In this document: positions 46,468-55,813 of the stretch, piece by piece
How the letters are laid out: every line of letters begins with the position of its first letter
Numbering within the stretch: the stretch's first letter is position 1
From: Poseidonibacter antarcticus
GTDB lineage: Bacteria; Campylobacterota; Campylobacteria; Campylobacterales; Arcobacteraceae
NCBI RefSeq assembly: GCF_003667345.1
Contig: NZ_RCWF01000014.1
Coordinates: 1 to 64,000 of the forward strand
Reading direction: 5' to 3'
Length of the DNA: 64,000 nt
Notes under the pieces: model-generated
Told to the model about the DNA's origin: nothing
What the model saw: only the letters and a program-made list of their open reading frames with translations
The model's database searches: none
Made by a program: the position numbers and the translations under genes

Positions 46468-46562
46468 TAAATCTTCTTTATATTTCTTAAAATTAATTTA
46501 TAAGAGATATAAGTAACAAGTGGCCAAGAAATCAACCACAGTATTGGTGTTAAATATTCCAT
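46467..46562 (-). CDS. CydX-like small subunit of cytochrome bd oxidase (31 aa)
   Basis: The frame starts at an ATG with AAGGA overlapping the cydB stop, 11 bases after cydB. It reads MEYLTPILWLISWPLVTYIS followed by YKLILRNIKKI: one membrane helix rich in tryptophan, with a basic C-terminus. CydX proteins are single-helix subunits of about 30-40 residues directly downstream of cydB that stabilise the oxidase haems. Size, helix, aromatic content and position agree. Sequence identity to enteric CydX is not evident to me, so the assignment rests on context. Confidence 0.65.
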   Translation of the reverse strand: MEYLTPILWLISWPLVTYISYKLILRNIKKI

Positions 46563-46573
46563 TATTTTATTCC

Positions 46574-47707
46574 TTAGTATTTATGTCCAGTAGGATCTTC
46601 TATTTCTTCTTTTGTAATTTTTACTTTGTCCATTTGATACCAAGCATAAGCAATATACGCTAATACAAAAGGAACTAATAAAGCAACATATGCCATTACT
46701 GTTAAAGTATAATGACTTCCAGAACTATTTATAATAGTTAAAGAACTTTGTAAATCAAATGTAGATGGATAATATGAAGTATTATTTAATCCAACATTTA
46801 AAAATAAAGTCATAACAGTAAGAACAACACCTACTCCAGCTGTTTTAATACAACAAGTTCTTTCAAATCTAATTGTAAAAAATACAGCAATAACAACCAT
46901 AAGAACACCAATAATAAACAAGGCAAAAACATAAGGCATTTGCAAAAAGTTTATTAAATATTTATATTCAATAATATGTACAACTTGATTAGCATCATAT
47001 CCATATCCACTATTTGTAAATAACATAAATAAAAATATCAAAAAGAAAAAAAGAAAAATTAACATATCTATTTTTATACTTTTCACTGCCCTATTTCTAA
47101 TAATATCATTGTCAATATTATTAATAAAATATAATGCCCCTAAAATACGAGATAATAAAAATAATGCAAATCCTAAAGATAAATTAAAAATACTCAAAAG
47201 TGCTTCTAATCCTCTATACGGAGTTTGCCAATGAGAGAAATTATTATCATCAACTAAAAAGTTTGAACCTGAAAAAAATGTTGCTATTGCTACACCTAAT
47301 AAAATAACTCCTAAACTTCCATTTACAAATAAAAATCCTTCATAAACTTTTTGTCCTAGAAAATTATTAGGCTTTTTTCTATACTCATAACTCACAGCTT
47401 GAATAGTAAAACAAAAAAGAATTAACATCCAAACCCAATATGCTCCCCCAAAACTTGTCGCATAAAATAATGGGAAAGCTGCAAATAAAGCTCCTCCAAA
47501 TAAAACTAATGTAGTAAAACCTAATTCCCATTTTCTACCAAGAGAATTAATTAACATAGTTTTGTATACTTCATCACCTTTAGATAATCTTCCTAATAAT
47601 GTTTGTCCACCTTGAACAAACATGATAAAAGCAAAAAGTCCGCCAAGTAGTGAAATAATTATCCACCACAATTGTTGTAATTGTAAAAGTGTTAAATTTT
47701 CAAACAT
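46574..47707 (-). CDS. cydB: Cytochrome bd-type quinol oxidase subunit II
   Basis: The 377-residue membrane protein has about eight to nine helices and the CydB opening LTLLQLQQLWWIIISLLGGLFAFIMFVQGGQTLLG, then PLFYATSFGGAYWVWMLILF. I chose ATG 47707 because AAAGGAGG lies just upstream and it follows the cydA stop by one base. An in-frame upstream start would overlap cydA. With CydA it forms the quinol-oxidising, oxygen-reducing terminal oxidase. Confidence 0.94.
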   Translation of the reverse strand: MFENLTLLQLQQLWWIIISLLGGLFAFIMFVQGGQTLLGRLSKGDEVYKTMLINSLGRKWELGFTTLVLFGGALFAAFPLFYATSFGGAYWVWMLILFCFTIQAVSYEYRKKPNNFLGQKVYEGFLFVNGSLGVILLGVAIATFFSGSNFLVDDNNFSHWQTPYRGLEALLSIFNLSLGFALFLLSRILGALYFINNIDNDIIRNRAVKSIKIDMLIFLFFFLIFLFMLFTNSGYGYDANQVVHIIEYKYLINFLQMPYVFALFIIGVLMVVIAVFFTIRFERTCCIKTAGVGVVLTVMTLFLNVGLNNTSYYPSTFDLQSSLTIINSSGSHYTLTVMAYVALLVPFVLAYIAYAWYQMDKVKITKEEIEDPTGHKY

Positions 47708-47708
47708 C

Positions 47709-49235
47709 CTAGTGTCCTCCTTTAGGTCCAATTTTTATTTGTTTTAACATAATTTTCACCTCAGCTATTAATAAGATAGTGAATAATGTTGCAAACATAA
47801 AAAATGATATCATCACATTTGTAGTTCCTATATCAGTTGCAGCAAGACCTACTGGCATTAAATCTTGAATAGCCCAAGGCTGTCTTCCAACTTCTGCAAC
47901 TATCCAACCAGCTTCACTAGCTACATATCCAAGAGGAATTGAGCAAACCGCACTTATTAAAAGCCATCTATAATTTAAAATTTCTCTTTTCATTGTAAAG
48001 AAAAGAATTAATCCAAAAAGAACAAGAAACCACGTTCCTAATGCTACCATTAGGTGAAAAGTATAAAAAGTAATTGAAATAGGAGGGACGATATCCTCTG
48101 GTTTTTCTAAATGACCATAACCAAAGTATTTCATATTATCATTTAATATTTTTTCATATTTTGCTATGTTTATTAGATTATTCTCTTCTTTTGCAATTTT
48201 ATACATTTTTAAAGCATTTACTGCAATTTTTCCTTTATCCATTTTACTTTGAGCTGATTCAATATTGTATTCTTCATTTCCATATACTAAATCTTTTAAA
48301 CCAGGAACAAAAGCATGTATATTATGAAAAGATAAAAGAGATAAGGCATAAGGTGCTTCAACTTGGAATAAAAACTCATCTTCATCATTTTGCAGTGTTT
48401 TTTTAGGATTTAAAATACCTACACCTACAAGAGCTGCATCTGTTTTACCTTCGTAAAGACCTTCCATAGCAGCTAGTTTTACTGGTTGTTTTAATGCAAT
48501 TTGATGAGCAGATTCATCTCCTGTTAGTATTACAAAAATTGACATAATAAAACCAAATGTTGCAGCTACTACCATAGATTTTTTAGCAAATTGTATTTCT
48601 CTTTTTTTTAATAAATACCAAGCACAAACACCAATAACAAATAATGAAGCAACAATATAAGAACTTGTAATTGTATGTAAAAACTTTGAAACAGCAACAG
48701 GTGAGAATAATATATCCCAAAAATTATCCATTTCATTTCGTACAGTATCTGGATTAAATTTCATACCAACAGGATTTTGCATCCAAGCATTTGCAACTAA
48801 AATCCAAAGAGCACTTAAATTTGAACCAATAGCAACAAGCCAAGTTGAAAGAAGATGAAAACCTTTTGATACCTTATCCCAACCAAAAAACATAACAGCA
48901 AAAAATGTTGATTCCATAAAAAAGGCTAAAATACCCTCAACAGCTAAAGGAGCCCCAAAAATATCTCCAACAAACCAAGAGTAATTTGCCCAATTTGTAC
49001 CAAACTCAAACTCCATAATAATTCCAGTTGCAACACCAATAGCAAAATTAATTGCAAATAATGTCATCCAAAACTTTGTAGTTTTCTTCCAAAACTCATC
49101 ACCTGTTTTTACATATATAGTCTCCATAAATGCAATTATAAATCCAAGTCCTAGTGTCAAAGGAACAAAAAGCCAGTGATAAATTGCTGTTAATGCAAAT
49201 TGAGCACGTGACCAATCAACTAAATGTTCTTCCAT
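47709..49235 (-). CDS. cydA: Cytochrome bd-type quinol oxidase subunit I
   Basis: CydA carries the haems and the quinol site. The 508-residue protein has RAQFALTAIYHWLFVPLTLGLG near the N-terminus (haem ligand His20), the helical core LAINFAIGVATGIIMEFEFGTNWANYSWFVGDIFGAPLA-type region (here seen as GVATGIIMEFEFGTNW and GDIFGAPLAVEG), the quinol-binding loop (about 255-360), and SEAGWIVAEVGRQPWAIQDLMPV. High-affinity oxygen use under low oxygen is the known role. It overlaps the DUF4492 stop as TAATG. Confidence 0.96.
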   Translation of the reverse strand: MEEHLVDWSRAQFALTAIYHWLFVPLTLGLGFIIAFMETIYVKTGDEFWKKTTKFWMTLFAINFAIGVATGIIMEFEFGTNWANYSWFVGDIFGAPLAVEGILAFFMESTFFAVMFFGWDKVSKGFHLLSTWLVAIGSNLSALWILVANAWMQNPVGMKFNPDTVRNEMDNFWDILFSPVAVSKFLHTITSSYIVASLFVIGVCAWYLLKKREIQFAKKSMVVAATFGFIMSIFVILTGDESAHQIALKQPVKLAAMEGLYEGKTDAALVGVGILNPKKTLQNDEDEFLFQVEAPYALSLLSFHNIHAFVPGLKDLVYGNEEYNIESAQSKMDKGKIAVNALKMYKIAKEENNLINIAKYEKILNDNMKYFGYGHLEKPEDIVPPISITFYTFHLMVALGTWFLVLFGLILFFTMKREILNYRWLLISAVCSIPLGYVASEAGWIVAEVGRQPWAIQDLMPVGLAATDIGTTNVMISFFMFATLFTILLIAEVKIMLKQIKIGPKGGH

Positions 49236-49447
49236 TATTCATCCTTTATAAGATTGTTTAATATAAATTCAATTTTTTTATCATCTGTTTGATATTCACT
49301 ATTTATACTTTTATCATAAATAAAAAATCTTAAGAAAACTAGAATTACAATAAGTTTAATTAATATAAGTTTCCATAAAACTTTACCTACTACTAGATTA
49401 GAAAATCCATCTTTGTAAAATAAAAAAATATTATGTAATGCATTCAA
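49235..49447 (-). CDS. DUF4492 small membrane protein preceding cydA
   Basis: The 70-residue product (NIFLFYKDGFSNLVVGKVLWKLILIKLIVILVFLRFFIY as its helical core, in parts FFYKDGF-type start and LWKLILIKL) has one membrane helix and matches the DUF4492 pattern seen immediately before cydA in Campylobacterota and Bacteroidetes. The start is TTG, with TAGGAA eight bases upstream and no in-frame ATG. Its stop overlaps cydA by one base, so it is an oxidase-linked gene of unknown function, perhaps an assembly factor or an extra subunit. Confidence 0.75.
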   Translation of the reverse strand: MNALHNIFLFYKDGFSNLVVGKVLWKLILIKLIVILVFLRFFIYDKSINSEYQTDDKKIEFILNNLIKDE

Positions 49448-49479
49448 TTTGATATTCCTATAATTAAATATTATGTGAA

Positions 49480-49498
49480 AGTATACAACTAATTAGTT
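49480..49498 (-). promoter_or_regulatory. Candidate promoter and palindromic operator of the cyd operon
   Basis: On the minus strand TATACT (49480-49485) is directly preceded by the perfect palindrome AACTAATTAGTT (49487-49498), where a regulator would overlap the promoter. No -35 box is clear. In such AT-rich DNA a 12-base palindrome is only weak evidence. Confidence 0.3.
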
Positions 49499-49559
49499 AA
49501 ATATTTATTAAATTTATTATAACTTCTACTTATAAAAGTAAATATTTAGAATTAAAGTT

Positions 49560-49874
49560 TTAAGCAGAAATTTTTAATCCAATAACACTAATTATTATCA
49601 TCATTATAAAACATATTCTTTTCAAATCTTTTGACTCACCATATAATACTATTCCTAAAATAGCAGCTCCTGCACCTCCAATTCCTGTCCATATTGCATA
49701 AGTAAGTCCCATAGGCAAAGTTCTCATTGCATAAGATAAGAAGAAAAAGCTTAATGAAAATCCTAATATTATTAATAATATTCCTAAAAATCCTTTTTTA
49801 TGCTTATATCTATTCATCATAGCTATACCGAAAACTTCTGAACAACCTGCAAGAACAAGTACAAACCAATCCAT
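49560..49874 (-). CDS. Small multidrug resistance (SMR) transporter, second subunit
   Basis: The 104-residue four-helix protein has the essential membrane glutamate E13 in VLAGCSEVFGIAMM, the family segment LPMGLTYAIWTGIGGAGAAILG and a hydrophobic C-terminus. It resembles SugE/YkkC-YkkD-type exporters of quaternary ammonium or guanidinium-like cations. Its ATG overlaps the previous SMR stop by one base, so the two probably form an antiparallel heterodimer. Confidence 0.88.
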   Translation of the reverse strand: MDWFVLVLAGCSEVFGIAMMNRYKHKKGFLGILLIILGFSLSFFFLSYAMRTLPMGLTYAIWTGIGGAGAAILGIVLYGESKDLKRICFIMMIIISVIGLKISA

Positions 49875-50221
49875 TATAACTTTCCTTTTTCAAGTTCTAT
49901 ATCATTATTAGTTGTAACTAATTTAAGTCCCATAACACCTAGAATTAATATTAAAATAAAAAAAACTTTTATTGCTTTTAATTCTTCTCCAAAGAAGATA
50001 ACATCAACTAATATTGTTCCAATAGTACCAATACCTGTAAAAATAGTATAAGTTGTTCCAATAGGTAGTTTTTTTTGTGCAAAAATCATCAAAACAAAAG
50101 TAAGTGCAATACATATAATTGTTGCAATCCATTCTGATATTGATGAAGCATATTTAAGACCAATTACCCATAATACTTCAAAAAGTGTTGCTATTAAAAC
50201 ACTAAACCAATATATATTCAA
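49874..50221 (-). CDS. Small multidrug resistance (SMR) transporter, first subunit
   Basis: The 115-residue four-helix protein has the essential glutamate E15 in LIATLFEVLWVIGLKY and LPIGTTYTIFTGIGTIGTILVD. A short polar tail (TTNNDIELEKGKL) extends beyond the usual 105-110 residues. It overlaps the TetR gene by four bases and the next SMR gene by one, forming one repressor-efflux operon. Paired SMR genes usually need each other for activity. Confidence 0.88.
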   Translation of the reverse strand: MNIYWFSVLIATLFEVLWVIGLKYASSISEWIATIICIALTFVLMIFAQKKLPIGTTYTIFTGIGTIGTILVDVIFFGEELKAIKVFFILILILGVMGLKLVTTNNDIELEKGKL

Positions 50222-50835
50222 TTTTTTTCTCCTGTATTTTCTTTTTTCAATAATTTATCAATCATAATTAAATATTCAGACAAATAAGTTTTAAGATCAT
50301 AATTCTTATCCATCAATGAGTGTATATACATACCATCTGCTGTTGCTATTAGACTACGTGGAAAAATCCTTGCTTCTTCTTTTAAATAAGCATTATTAAT
50401 CATTTCATCAAAAATATTTTCTATATTTTTTAATACTTTATTATTAAAATTTCTATTTAACTGTTGAATATCCTTATTTTCTGTATCAATATATAAATGA
50501 AAACTACTCTTTAATAACTTATTCCAATTAGCAAAGTTAGGATTTAAATCATCTAAAAAAAATGCAAAAAATGCAAACATCTTTTCAAGAAATGTTGATT
50601 TTGATTTTGTTTGCTCGTATGTATAATTAAAAACTTCATAACTTTTATTATCTATAGTTTTAGATATTAGTTCATCTTTTGTTTTAAAATAATAATAAAA
50701 CTGCCCCTTTGACATTTGAAGTTCTGCAATAAATTTATTTAATGAGAAATTATTAATACCATCTTTTAATAATTCTTCATAAGCTTTCTCACAAATATAC
50801 TCTATTTTCTCATTTTTAGTATTTTCATTTGACAT
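50218..50835 (-). CDS. TetR-family transcriptional regulator of the SMR pair
   Basis: The 205-residue protein has the TetR helix-turn-helix at about 25-50 (NFSLNKFIAELQMSKGQFYYYFKTKDEL) and an all-helical ligand-binding domain. It is the first gene of an operon with two SMR exporters (ATGA overlap). Two near-identical palindromic repeats lie directly upstream of its start, as expected for autoregulation relieved by a toxic cation. Confidence 0.9.
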   Translation of the reverse strand: MSNENTKNEKIEYICEKAYEELLKDGINNFSLNKFIAELQMSKGQFYYYFKTKDELISKTIDNKSYEVFNYTYEQTKSKSTFLEKMFAFFAFFLDDLNPNFANWNKLLKSSFHLYIDTENKDIQQLNRNFNNKVLKNIENIFDEMINNAYLKEEARIFPRSLIATADGMYIHSLMDKNYDLKTYLSEYLIMIDKLLKKENTGEKN

Positions 50836-50848
50836 TATTTTCCTTTTT

Positions 50849-50916
50849 TTAAACTAGTGGTCTAATAATAGCAATAAAAATATAAATGATTTATTAAACT
50901 AGTGGTCTAATGGTAG
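50849..50916 (-). promoter_or_regulatory. Twin TetR-type operators before the TetR-SMR operon
   Basis: A 23-base element occurs at 50849-50871 and 50894-50916 with 21 identical positions, 45 bases apart start to start. The core TTAAACTAGTGGTCTAA is an imperfect palindrome (TTAAAC and GTCTAA arms around TAGTG). The nearer copy lies 14 bases before the TetR ATG. Spacing and symmetry fit two dimer sites flanking the promoter. Confidence 0.65.
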
Positions 50917-50935
50917 TATTTTTAATTCAATTTAA

Positions 50936-51055
50936 AAAAATAATGATGTTCAATTTGAAATAGTTATTAATGATGTAGAAAAAGTAATTGATGATTTATT
51001 CACAAGATATTGTAAAGTATTTTGGCTAATAAATAAAGAAGAGATACTAATATAA
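50936..51055 (+). pseudogene. Possible 3' remnant of a degraded gene
   Basis: A 39-codon open stretch without a start codon reads in part NDVQFEIVINDVEKVIDDLF and TRYCKVFWLINKEEILI, ending at TAA. The balanced charged and hydrophobic composition looks protein-like, unlike neighbouring spacer. The stop lies within the hairpin at 51032-51073. I cannot name the parent family, and chance in AT-rich DNA is possible. Confidence 0.2.
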
Positions 51056-51073
51056 TCAGTATTCTTCTTTATT
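51032..51073. terminator. Terminator downstream of groEL
   Basis: AATAAAGAAGAGATACT pairs with AGTATTCTTCTTTATT with one bulged base and a 9-base loop. T-rich tracts flank both sides, so it can act on either strand. It lies 41 bases after the groEL stop. Confidence 0.7.
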
Positions 51074-51114
51074 TTTATTTTGTTGGAAATGTTAAAAAGA
51101 AATCTTTTCTTAGA

Positions 51115-53014
<1,900 letters not shown>

Positions 53015-53061
53015 GTTAATCCTTTTATAAGTTTTAAAATATATTTAAATAATTAATTATT

Positions 53062-53088
53062 TTAGCACTCTATTTTTTTGAGTGCTAA
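53062..53088 (-). promoter_or_regulatory. CIRCE element (HrcA operator) of groES-groEL
   Basis: A perfect CIRCE inverted repeat is present: TTAGCACTC, nine bases, GAGTGCTAA. It begins directly after the -10 box, so HrcA bound here would block transcription. hrcA itself is not in this window. Confidence 0.95.
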
Positions 53089-53117
53089 ATTTTATATAAT
53101 TTTTGTTTAATTGTCAA
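53089..53117 (-). promoter_or_regulatory. Sigma-70 promoter of groES-groEL
   Basis: On the minus strand TTGACA (53112-53117) and TAAAAT (53089-53094) are 17 bases apart. The CIRCE element starts at the next base. Confidence 0.8.
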
Positions 53118-53153
53118 GGGAGTATGAGTTAAATTGACTAAGAGTTTAGATTT

Positions 53154-54032
53154 TTATAGAGATTTTTTATCTATTTTATGTCTATTTATATATTTTAGAA
53201 GTAATTCTTCTAAAGATTGTTTTAAATTCTTATCTAATGTATTTAATATTTTTTCACATTTGTCTGCTAATTTATCCGCAGAATTAATAGCACCATCAAG
53301 TCCTAATAAATTTACAAATGAATTTTTAGCATCATCATTTTGTGTTGTTTTTCCTGCTTCTTCTTCTGTATAAGTTTCATCAATAATATCATCTTGAATT
53401 TGAAATAGTAAACCTAAGTCAATTCCAAAATTATATAATTTTTCTTGAGTTTGAAAATCATATTCACTAATAATTGCACCCATTTTTAATGAAGCTGCAA
53501 TTAGTTTTGCAGTTTTATGAATATGTAAATATTCTAATTGCGAAAGTTCAAGTATTTTATTTTCAAAATAACAATCAATTGCTTGACCTATTATCATTCC
53601 ATCAATTCCACCATTTGATGATAAACATTTAATTAATTCTATTTTTACATCATTGTGCAAAGGTGCATTTGATATTTGTTTAAAAGCTTCTGTATTTAAA
53701 GCATCACCTACTAATATTGCAGTAACTTCATCATATTTTTTGTGTAAAGTCTCAAAACCTCGTCTTAAATCAGCGTTATCCATAGAAGGTAAATCATCAT
53801 GAATAAGAGAATAGGTATGAAGCATCTCTAGGCCTAAAGCAACTGGCATAGAATTTTGTATTAATAAATTTTTATTTGATTTAACAACTGAAAGTAAAAG
53901 CATTGGACGGAATCTTTTTCCACCTGCTTGGAGCATATTTCCTAAAGCATCTTCAAAATAAGGATGAAAAGTTTTAGAAACAGGAAGATTATTTATTAAA
54001 TAATCTTCAAAATTTGTAAGTAATGTTTTCAT
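53154..54032 (-). CDS. ispA: Polyprenyl (farnesyl/geranyl) diphosphate synthase
   Basis: The 292-residue prenyltransferase has the first aspartate-rich motif DDLPSMDNADLRRG (near 84) and the second DDIIDETYTEEEAGK (near 220), plus GGKRFRP and SLIHDDL around them. Enzymes of this length usually make farnesyl diphosphate for quinone and undecaprenol synthesis. Product chain length is not certain from sequence alone. It follows the YbaB-family gene by three bases. Confidence 0.92.
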   Translation of the reverse strand: MKTLLTNFEDYLINNLPVSKTFHPYFEDALGNMLQAGGKRFRPMLLLSVVKSNKNLLIQNSMPVALGLEMLHTYSLIHDDLPSMDNADLRRGFETLHKKYDEVTAILVGDALNTEAFKQISNAPLHNDVKIELIKCLSSNGGIDGMIIGQAIDCYFENKILELSQLEYLHIHKTAKLIAASLKMGAIISEYDFQTQEKLYNFGIDLGLLFQIQDDIIDETYTEEEAGKTTQNDDAKNSFVNLLGLDGAINSADKLADKCEKILNTLDKNLKQSLEELLLKYINRHKIDKKSL

Positions 54033-54035
54033 TTA

Positions 54036-54356
54036 CTATTTTTTTCCTATAGAACCTAATCCACCCATCATATTCATGGCCATCATTTTTTGGTTTTCTT
54101 CTGTTTGCTTAATAACATCATTCATACATGAAATTAATAAAATTTGTAGTGAATCTTTATCTTCAAGTAAAGAATCATCAATTTTTAAATCAACAACTTC
54201 TGAATTACCATTAATTGAAATTTCAATCATTCCACCACCAGCTTTTGAAGTAAATATTTTTGAAGCATTTTCCTCTTTTGCACTAGCTGCCATATTTTGA
54301 AACTGTCCCATCATTCCATTTAAATCTAAATTTTTTAAATCAATTCCATCAAACAT
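54036..54356 (-). CDS. YbaB/EbfC-family nucleoid-associated protein
   Basis: The 106-residue protein has the YbaB core: [41 protein letters not shown], and [29 protein letters not shown]. These dimeric proteins bind DNA with little specificity. It is smaller at the N-terminus than E. coli YbaB but in the family range. It overlaps panD by eight bases. Confidence 0.88.
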   Translation of the reverse strand: MFDGIDLKNLDLNGMMGQFQNMAASAKEENASKIFTSKAGGGMIEISINGNSEVVDLKIDDSLLEDKDSLQILLISCMNDVIKQTEENQKMMAMNMMGGLGSIGKK

Positions 54357-54732
54357 GATCGCTCCCCACTAATTCATTTGTAATCATATCAATATTATTT
54401 TCATCATCTACAATAACTATAATAGGTTTATAATTTTCTAGTTCTTTTTCAGAATAAGAAGCATAAGAAATAACTATAATCTTATCTCCAATTTCAACTT
54501 TTCTTGCAGCAGCTCCATTAAGACACATATCTTTACTTCCTGCTTTACCTTTAATAACATAAGTAGCAAATCTTTCGCCATTATTAACGTTTACAATTTC
54601 AACTTTTTGACCAACTCTTAAACTTGATGCTTTCATTAATTCTTCATCAATAGTAATCGATCCCACATAGTTTAAGTTAGCATCAGTAACTGTCGCTCTA
54701 TGAATTTTACTATATAGCATATCAAATGTCAT
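54349..54732 (-). CDS. panD: Aspartate 1-decarboxylase proenzyme
   Basis: PanD makes beta-alanine for pantothenate and coenzyme A. The 127-residue proenzyme has the self-cleavage site Gly24-Ser25 in [12 protein letters not shown], which creates the pyruvoyl cofactor at Ser25. The conserved INVYNGERF-like [11 protein letters not shown] and the [19 protein letters not shown] segments follow. The length is normal. Confidence 0.97.
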   Translation of the reverse strand: MTFDMLYSKIHRATVTDANLNYVGSITIDEELMKASSLRVGQKVEIVNVNNGERFATYVIKGKAGSKDMCLNGAAARKVEIGDKIIVISYASYSEKELENYKPIIVIVDDENNIDMITNELVGSDHV

Positions 54733-54747
54733 ATACTTTAGTCCTCT

Positions 54748-55110
54748 TTAATTTTCTAATTTTATAGCTTCACCCCAATGTTGTTTAGGTATTAAATACT
54801 CAACAACTGGACTTCCACCTAATATATGTTCTTCAACTATTTTATCTATTTTTTCCTTAGATAACTGACAATACATATGATGTCCTGGCTCAAGTAACAT
54901 AACCGGACCCATTTCACATCGACCTAAACAAGAAGTTCTAACCACTTGAACAGGTCCCATTAATCCCTTTTGCATTAATAATTTTGTAGTGTAATTAAAT
55001 AAATCTCTAGTATTCTCATTTACACATGATGGTTTTGGCATCCCTGGTGGTGAAGCTTGTTCACACTTAAAGATATAAAACGTTGGTTGAGGAATTGATG
55101 GTATTTCCAT
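54748..55110 (-). CDS. Thioredoxin-like [2Fe-2S] ferredoxin
   Basis: The 120-residue protein has the cluster-binding cysteines of the thioredoxin-like 2Fe-2S family: C16 and C29 (KCEQASPPGMPKPSC) and C61 and C65 (CLGRCEMGPV). It may be a small electron carrier related to the NuoE/HoxE C-terminal domain. Its partner is not obvious, since no dehydrogenase gene adjoins. It precedes panD by 15 bases. Confidence 0.83.
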   Translation of the reverse strand: MEIPSIPQPTFYIFKCEQASPPGMPKPSCVNENTRDLFNYTTKLLMQKGLMGPVQVVRTSCLGRCEMGPVMLLEPGHHMYCQLSKEKIDKIVEEHILGGSPVVEYLIPKQHWGEAIKLEN

Positions 55111-55257
55111 TATCTTTTCCTTTTTAAGATAAAATAATACATATTTTAATGAATTTTAACACTTTTTTATTAAAAATTAATAAAAAAAGTAATTTTATTT
55201 TTTTTTAAAGCTAAAATAATATACTATTTCCTCAAATCTTAACAATAAAGGCTATAT

Positions 55258-55788
55258 ATGAAAAAAATACTTTTTATTCTTTGTTCATTTATATTATATT
55301 TACAAGCAGCAAATCCTCTTGCAATAATTGAAACAAATCAAGGGGAAATACAGATTGAATTAAGACCTGATATTGCACCTAAAGCAGTTGAGAACTTTAT
55401 AACACATTCAAAAAATGGTTATTACAATGGTTTAATTTTCCATAGAGTTATTAGAGGTTTTATGTTGCAATCAGGAGATCCAACAGGAACGGGTACAGGT
55501 GGAGAATCTATCTGGAAAAAGAATTTTGAAGATGAGTTCTCTCCATCAGCACTATTTGATAAAGCGGGTGTTTTAGCAATGGCAAATAGAGGTAGAAATA
55601 CAAATGGAAGTCAATTTTTTATAACAACAGTTCCAACATATTGGTTAAATGGTAAACATACTATTTTTGGTTATGTTACAAAAGGAATGGATATTGTTAA
55701 AAAGATAGAAAGTGTTCCAACAACAGGTAGAAGTGGAGGAGATAAACCACTTAGTGAACAAAAAATAATTAGCATCACTATTAAATAG
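55258..55788 (+). CDS. ppiA: Peptidyl-prolyl cis-trans isomerase (cyclophilin), exported
   Basis: The 176-residue product has a signal peptide (about 1-17, LQAAN) and a cyclophilin domain: PKAVENFITHSKNGYYNGLIFHRVIRGFMLQSGDPTGTG in parts (LIFHRVIRGFMLQSGDP), LAMANRGRNTNGSQFFITT, and NGKHTIFGYVTKGMDIV. It should catalyse proline isomerisation in the periplasm. The gene stands alone between divergent and convergent neighbours and ends in a terminator. Confidence 0.93.
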   Translation: MKKILFILCSFILYLQAANPLAIIETNQGEIQIELRPDIAPKAVENFITHSKNGYYNGLIFHRVIRGFMLQSGDPTGTGTGGESIWKKNFEDEFSPSALFDKAGVLAMANRGRNTNGSQFFITTVPTYWLNGKHTIFGYVTKGMDIVKKIESVPTTGRSGGDKPLSEQKIISITIK

Positions 55789-55813
55789 ATCAAGGATAAC
55801 TTGATCTATTTAA
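55781..55813. terminator. Bidirectional terminator overlapping two stop codons
   Basis: A perfect 14-base stem TTAAATAGATCAAG/CTTGATCTATTTAA with a 5-base loop contains the stop codons of both ppiA and the convergent receiver-PAS gene. Confidence 0.8.

Noticed and set aside
46574-47731. A longer cydB beginning at 47731
   Set aside because: The AAAGGAGG site and the gap to the cydA stop point to ATG 47707; the longer form would overlap cydA.
48161-48406. An 81-codon plus-strand frame inside cydA
   Set aside because: It is antisense to the quinol loop of cydA and has no ribosome site or homology that I recognise.
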